Source of the DNA: Trinickia dinghuensis
Lineage (GTDB): Bacteria > Pseudomonadota > Gammaproteobacteria > Burkholderiales > Burkholderiaceae
Assembly: GCF_003367175.1 (NCBI RefSeq)
Contig: NZ_QRGA01000001.1
Span: forward strand, 62,001-126,000
Length of the DNA: 64,000 bases
Reading direction: 5' to 3'
Part shown: positions 61,422-64,000 of the stretch, one piece after another
How positions within the stretch are numbered: position 1 is the stretch's first letter
Layout: the number at the start of each line of letters is the position of its first letter
Notes under the pieces: model-generated
Told to the model about the DNA's origin: nothing
Database searches by the model: none
Seen by the model: only the letters and a program-made list of their open reading frames with translations
Program-made: the position numbers and the translations under genes

Positions 61422-61441
61422 TTGAGACAGCGCTGTCTCGC
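61422..61441. promoter_or_regulatory. Gluconate operator site 1, before gntK
   Basis: Contains GAGACAGCGCTGTCTC (61424-61439), a perfect 16-bp palindrome typical of LacI-family operators, 21 bp before the gntK start codon. Confidence 0.8.
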
Positions 61442-61537
61442 TTAATTCAGAGAAAGGCGGCCCGCGACCGCCTTGCCCGCTCATCCGCCCCTCTTTCGCC
61501 TACGATTCGCATACAATAGCGAGCGTTTGAGCGACGG

Positions 61538-61557
61538 TTGAGACAGCGCTATCCTAG
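61538..61557. promoter_or_regulatory. Gluconate operator site 2, before the LacI-type gene
   Basis: TTGAGACAGCGCTATCCTAG shares its first 13 bases with site 1. It ends 7 bp before the repressor start, giving autoregulation and overlapping its ribosome-site region. Confidence 0.75.
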
Positions 61558-61564
61558 TTGAACC

Positions 61565-62593
61565 ATGACAACCCCGACACCCAGGAAAACCCGCGGCACC
61601 GGCCGCCCGACACTCGAGGAAGTCGCCCGCCGCGCCGGCGTGAGCACCATCACGGCCTCGCGGGCGCTGCGCGGCCTCAGCTCGGTCGGGGCGGAGTACG
61701 TCGATCGGGTGCGAGAGGCGGCGCGAGAACTGAACTATGTCGCCAACTCGGCCGCCCGGGCGCTCGCCCGCGCGCAGAGCGACACGGTGGCGGTGCTCGT
61801 TCCTTCGCTGACGAACAACGTGTTCACCGACGCAATCGAGGCCATTCATACGGTATTGCGGCCGCACGGCATAGAGATTCTCATCGGCAACTCGCACTAC
61901 TCGCGCGATGCGGAGGAGGATCTGGTTCGTCATTACCTGGCATCGCCGCCGATGGGGATGATGGTGACGGGTTTCGACCGGACCGAGGCCGCGCGGCGCC
62001 TGATCGATGCAAGCGGCGTGCCGTGCGTGTACATGATGGAGCTTGCCAAAGCGGAAAACGTCTATTGCGTCGGCTTCTCGCAGCATGAGGCGGGTGATGC
62101 CGTCGCCAAGCATTTGATTGCGCGCGGCTGCCACCACAATGCGTTCATTGCCGCACAACTCGACCAGCGGATGTTGCAGCGGGGGGAAGGATTTCGCCGC
62201 GCGCTGCAGCGTGCGGGTATGCATGAGCCTGATTTGGAGATTCTGACGCCGGCGCCGTCGTCGATCGGGCTCGGGTGCGAGTTGTTCCGGCAGATCATGA
62301 CGCGCCGGCCCGATGTGGACGGCATCTTCCTCGGGAACGACGACCTCGCGCAGGGGGCGCTGTTCGAAGCGCGCCGAATGAACATCCGCGTGCCGGAGGA
62401 CGTCGCGATCGTCGGCTTCAACGATCTGGCCGGTGCTGCGGATTGCGTGCCGAGGCTGACGACCGTGCGCACGCCACGCGCGGAGATGGGGCGCACGGCT
62501 GCGCATCTGCTGCTGTCGATCATGCGGCAGGAAAGCGTGCCTACGCCGATGATCGATCTTGGGTTCGAGCTTGTGGTTCGGGAGAGCGCGTGA
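61565..62593 (+). CDS. gntR: LacI-family repressor of the gluconate genes (GntR-like)
   Basis: Repressor of 342 residues. The N-terminal helix-turn-helix is PTLEEVARRAGVSTITASRAL (15-35) with hinge region, then a periplasmic-binding-like core. Its gene is divergent from gntK with operator sites before both genes and a third before the transporter. The effector is presumably gluconate or a derivative. Note that the symbol reflects the E. coli GntR (LacI family), not the GntR superfamily. Confidence 0.9.
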   Translation: MTTPTPRKTRGTGRPTLEEVARRAGVSTITASRALRGLSSVGAEYVDRVREAARELNYVANSAARALARAQSDTVAVLVPSLTNNVFTDAIEAIHTVLRPHGIEILIGNSHYSRDAEEDLVRHYLASPPMGMMVTGFDRTEAARRLIDASGVPCVYMMELAKAENVYCVGFSQHEAGDAVAKHLIARGCHHNAFIAAQLDQRMLQRGEGFRRALQRAGMHEPDLEILTPAPSSIGLGCELFRQIMTRRPDVDGIFLGNDDLAQGALFEARRMNIRVPEDVAIVGFNDLAGAADCVPRLTTVRTPRAEMGRTAAHLLLSIMRQESVPTPMIDLGFELVVRESA

Positions 62594-62664
62594 GGGGCAA
62601 CGCGTTCTCTACGCGTGACGTGGGTCCCGAACGCGCTGATACGTAGGCGATGTATCCACCTTAT

Positions 62665-62717
62665 CGATCATATTTGTACTGCAAATGGCTTTAACCGATC
62701 AAATATGATCGGTTAAA
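62665..62717. promoter_or_regulatory. Strong operator-like palindrome with a distal matching arm
   Basis: TTTAACCGATCA-AATA-TGATCGGTTAAA (62690-62717) is a perfect 12-bp inverted repeat with 4-base spacer. A separate 12-bp sequence, CGATCATATTTG (62665-62676), is the exact reverse complement of 62700-62711. The cluster lies between the LacI-type repressor and the poxB-like remnant, so it may be the promoter/operator of the gene that decayed. No U tract follows, arguing against a terminator. Confidence 0.6.
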
Positions 62718-62728
62718 TTTCAGCCGCC

Positions 62729-63397
62729 TTGACCTACCTTGTATCGGATACGGTCCCCGGTTCTTATCTAACGTCCGTGATCGACCGCCATGCCGACGAC
62801 GACGCGCTGATCGCCGGGGATGACGGCACACCGGTTGTCTGGGCCCATCGATTCGTCAATACCAACGGCAAGCGGCGCGTGTTCGGCTCTCTCCTGCACG
62901 GCACCATGGCGACGGCGCTTCCGAGTGCGATGGGTCTGAAGAAGGCCGCCCCCGACCGGCAGGTCATCGCGCTGTGCGGCGACGGCGGACTGGCGATGCT
63001 GTTCGGCGAGCTCTTGACCGTCGTCCAAGAAAACATCCCTGTCAAGATTGCCGTCTACGACAACGGCAAGCTCGGCTTCGTCGAAATCGAGCAAAAATCG
63101 GAAGGCATGCTGGATACGTTCACCAAGCTCAAGAACCCCGATTTCGGCAGGGTGGCGGATGCAATCGGTCTTTGGGGAAAGACCGTGCGCAAAGCATCGG
63201 AGCTCGAAAGCTCAGTGAGCGAGTGGCTCGCGCAGCCGGGACCCGCGCTGCTCAACGTCATCGTCAATCCGCTGGAACTCGTCAAACCGCCGTTCATCGA
63301 GGCCAAACCGGTCGTAGGGATGGCGCTGTATTCGACTCGGGCGTTTCTGAACGGACGCGGCGCGGATGTGCTCGAGATGCTGCGAGAGAATTTTTGA
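62729..63397 (+). pseudogene. 3' remnant of a pyruvate oxidase (PoxB)-type ThDP enzyme
   Basis: The frame gives about 222 residues matching only the C-terminal ThDP-binding third of PoxB-type enzymes: ADDDALIAGDDGTPVVWAHRF, NGKRRVFGSLLHGTMATALPSAMG, and the ThDP/Mg motif region CGDGGLAMLFGELLTVVQE with NGKLGFVEIEQKSEGM. The full enzyme is about 570 residues; the first two domains are absent. The only start is a TTG with no ribosome site. The gene therefore looks 5'-truncated, although the remaining part has no internal stop. Confidence 0.75.
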
Positions 63398-63551
63398 TCG
63401 AAGGGGCGAATCGGCGGCCATCGATGGCGACGCCGGTCCCGTGGATTCTACCAAAGGCAAACTGACGGGCGTTGTCGCAAACAGCGGCACTACGGTGCAC
63501 AGTCGGCGGTTGTGAACGGCGCAATTGGCTGTTCTCGCATCGCGAGCAGAT

Positions 63552-64000
63552 TCAGCGAGACGCTGCAGGCGCAGCCGTCGAGCCGCGAACGACGAGCGTC
63601 GGCGGCGAGGTGTGAACGACCGTCGATTCTGTAGCGCGTCCCGCCATCAGTTCGACCAGAAGGCTCACCCCTTTCTCCGCCATTTCGGCGGTGGGGATCG
63701 CGACCGTCGTCAACCCGGGGCGCGATTGGCGGGCCGGAATGATATCGGTGATGCTCACGATCGATAGATCGTCGGGCACCGAGTAACCGAGGTCGCTCGC
63801 GGCGTTCATGACGCCCAGCGCGGGCAGATCGTTGGAAACGAAGATCGCGGTCAGATCGGGGCGCGCGGAAAGCAGATCCTTCCCCGCCTCGTAACCGTGC
63901 TCGAACGAGTCCTTGGTAAAGCGCTCGTCGGCCGCCGATGGTTTGATCTTCGCCGCTCGCATGACATCGCGGAACCCCGCATATCGCCCGCCATGAATGC
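63552..64000 (-). CDS. LacI-family transcriptional regulator (N-terminus beyond the right edge)
   Basis: C-terminal 149 codons of a LacI/PurR-type regulator. The frame continues past the ATG at 63962 to the window end, reading IHGGRYAGFRDVMRAAKIKPSA, a standard internal segment of these proteins, so 63962 is not the true start. DLTAIFVSNDLPALGVMNAASDLGYSVPDDLSIVSITD and PGLTTVAIPTAEMAEKGVSLLVELM complete the sugar-binding core. Effector and target are unknown; the DNA-binding domain is out of view. Confidence 0.9.
   Translation of the reverse strand, partial: IHGGRYAGFRDVMRAAKIKPSAADERFTKDSFEHGYEAGKDLLSARPDLTAIFVSNDLPALGVMNAASDLGYSVPDDLSIVSITDIIPARQSRPGLTTVAIPTAEMAEKGVSLLVELMAGRATESTVVHTSPPTLVVRGSTAAPAASR

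Noticed and set aside
1-64000. tRNA, rRNA, CRISPR array, integrase or prophage genes
   Set aside because: I looked for cloverleaf-like segments, regularly spaced repeats and recombinase motifs on both strands and found none that I could support.

Overview
The window reads as a chromosomal segment of a high-GC Gram-negative betaproteobacterium of the Burkholderiaceae (Burkholderia / Paraburkholderia / Trinickia type). Supporting this are a Burkholderia-type trimeric porin, a short DUF4148-like lipoprotein, many LysR, GlxA, Crp, TetR and LacI regulators, LysE/RhtB exporters, and gene clusters organised by substrate. I see no rRNA, tRNA, CRISPR array or phage structural gene. Species cannot be fixed from sequence alone.

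Layout. 1-3.6 kb: large-type acyl-CoA dehydrogenase (cut by the left edge), LysE exporter, Crp/Fnr regulator, DUF962/Mpo1-like membrane protein. 3.7-6.7 kb: small accessory patch with an XRE regulator overlapping a small membrane protein gene, a broken reading frame, and a stand-alone IS1341-type TnpB element. 6.7-9.6 kb: chemoreceptor and porin. 10.2-21.2 kb: GlxA and LysR regulators followed by a long minus-strand operon (proV-proW-proX betaine-type ABC transporter, glyA, DapA-family lyase/synthase, PuuB-like FAD amine oxidase, PuuC-like aldehyde dehydrogenase). This looks like uptake and breakdown of a quaternary or N-methylated amine. A block of about 68 bp upstream of this operon recurs upstream of the porin, so the two are probably co-regulated.

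21.7-25.0 kb: methyltransferase, Sfp-type phosphopantetheinyl transferase and discrete acyltransferase with no synthase beside them. 25.0-29.5 kb: periplasmic binding protein plus histidine kinase, a divergent FixJ-type regulator and a receiver-only protein. A gap of about 1.2 kb without a convincing gene follows. 30.7-36.1 kb: GGDEF-EAL protein, then PqiC, PqiB and a DUF3313 lipoprotein without a PqiA, with a TetR gene and its likely operator. 37.3-41.6 kb: MarR, orphan PotD-like binding protein, ProC-like reductase and GlpD-like FAD enzyme. 41.8-46.2 kb: LysR / omega-amino acid-pyruvate aminotransferase pair, a potassium-transporter-like remnant, and a second chemoreceptor. 46.4-52.3 kb: ATP-grasp enzyme, RND adaptor and pump, lipoprotein. 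52.3-56.8 kb: trehalase/SDR operon, second LysE exporter, EamA transporter with a histidine-rich tail.

57.0-59.4 kb holds two toxin-antitoxin modules end to end (hipBA, then higBA on the other strand), each with recognisable operators. 59.5-62.6 kb is a gluconate regulon (MFS transporter, gluconokinase, LacI-type repressor) with three matching operator copies. The right end has a strong operator-like palindrome, a decayed poxB-type gene, and a LacI-family regulator cut by the window edge.

The best candidates for something under-described are the betaine-ABC / SHMT / DapA-family / PuuB-PuuC operon with its shared porin control block, the three-gene polyketide-accessory cassette, and the MarR-PotD-ProC-GlpD cluster. 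All functions are inferred from sequence pattern; no database search was run.
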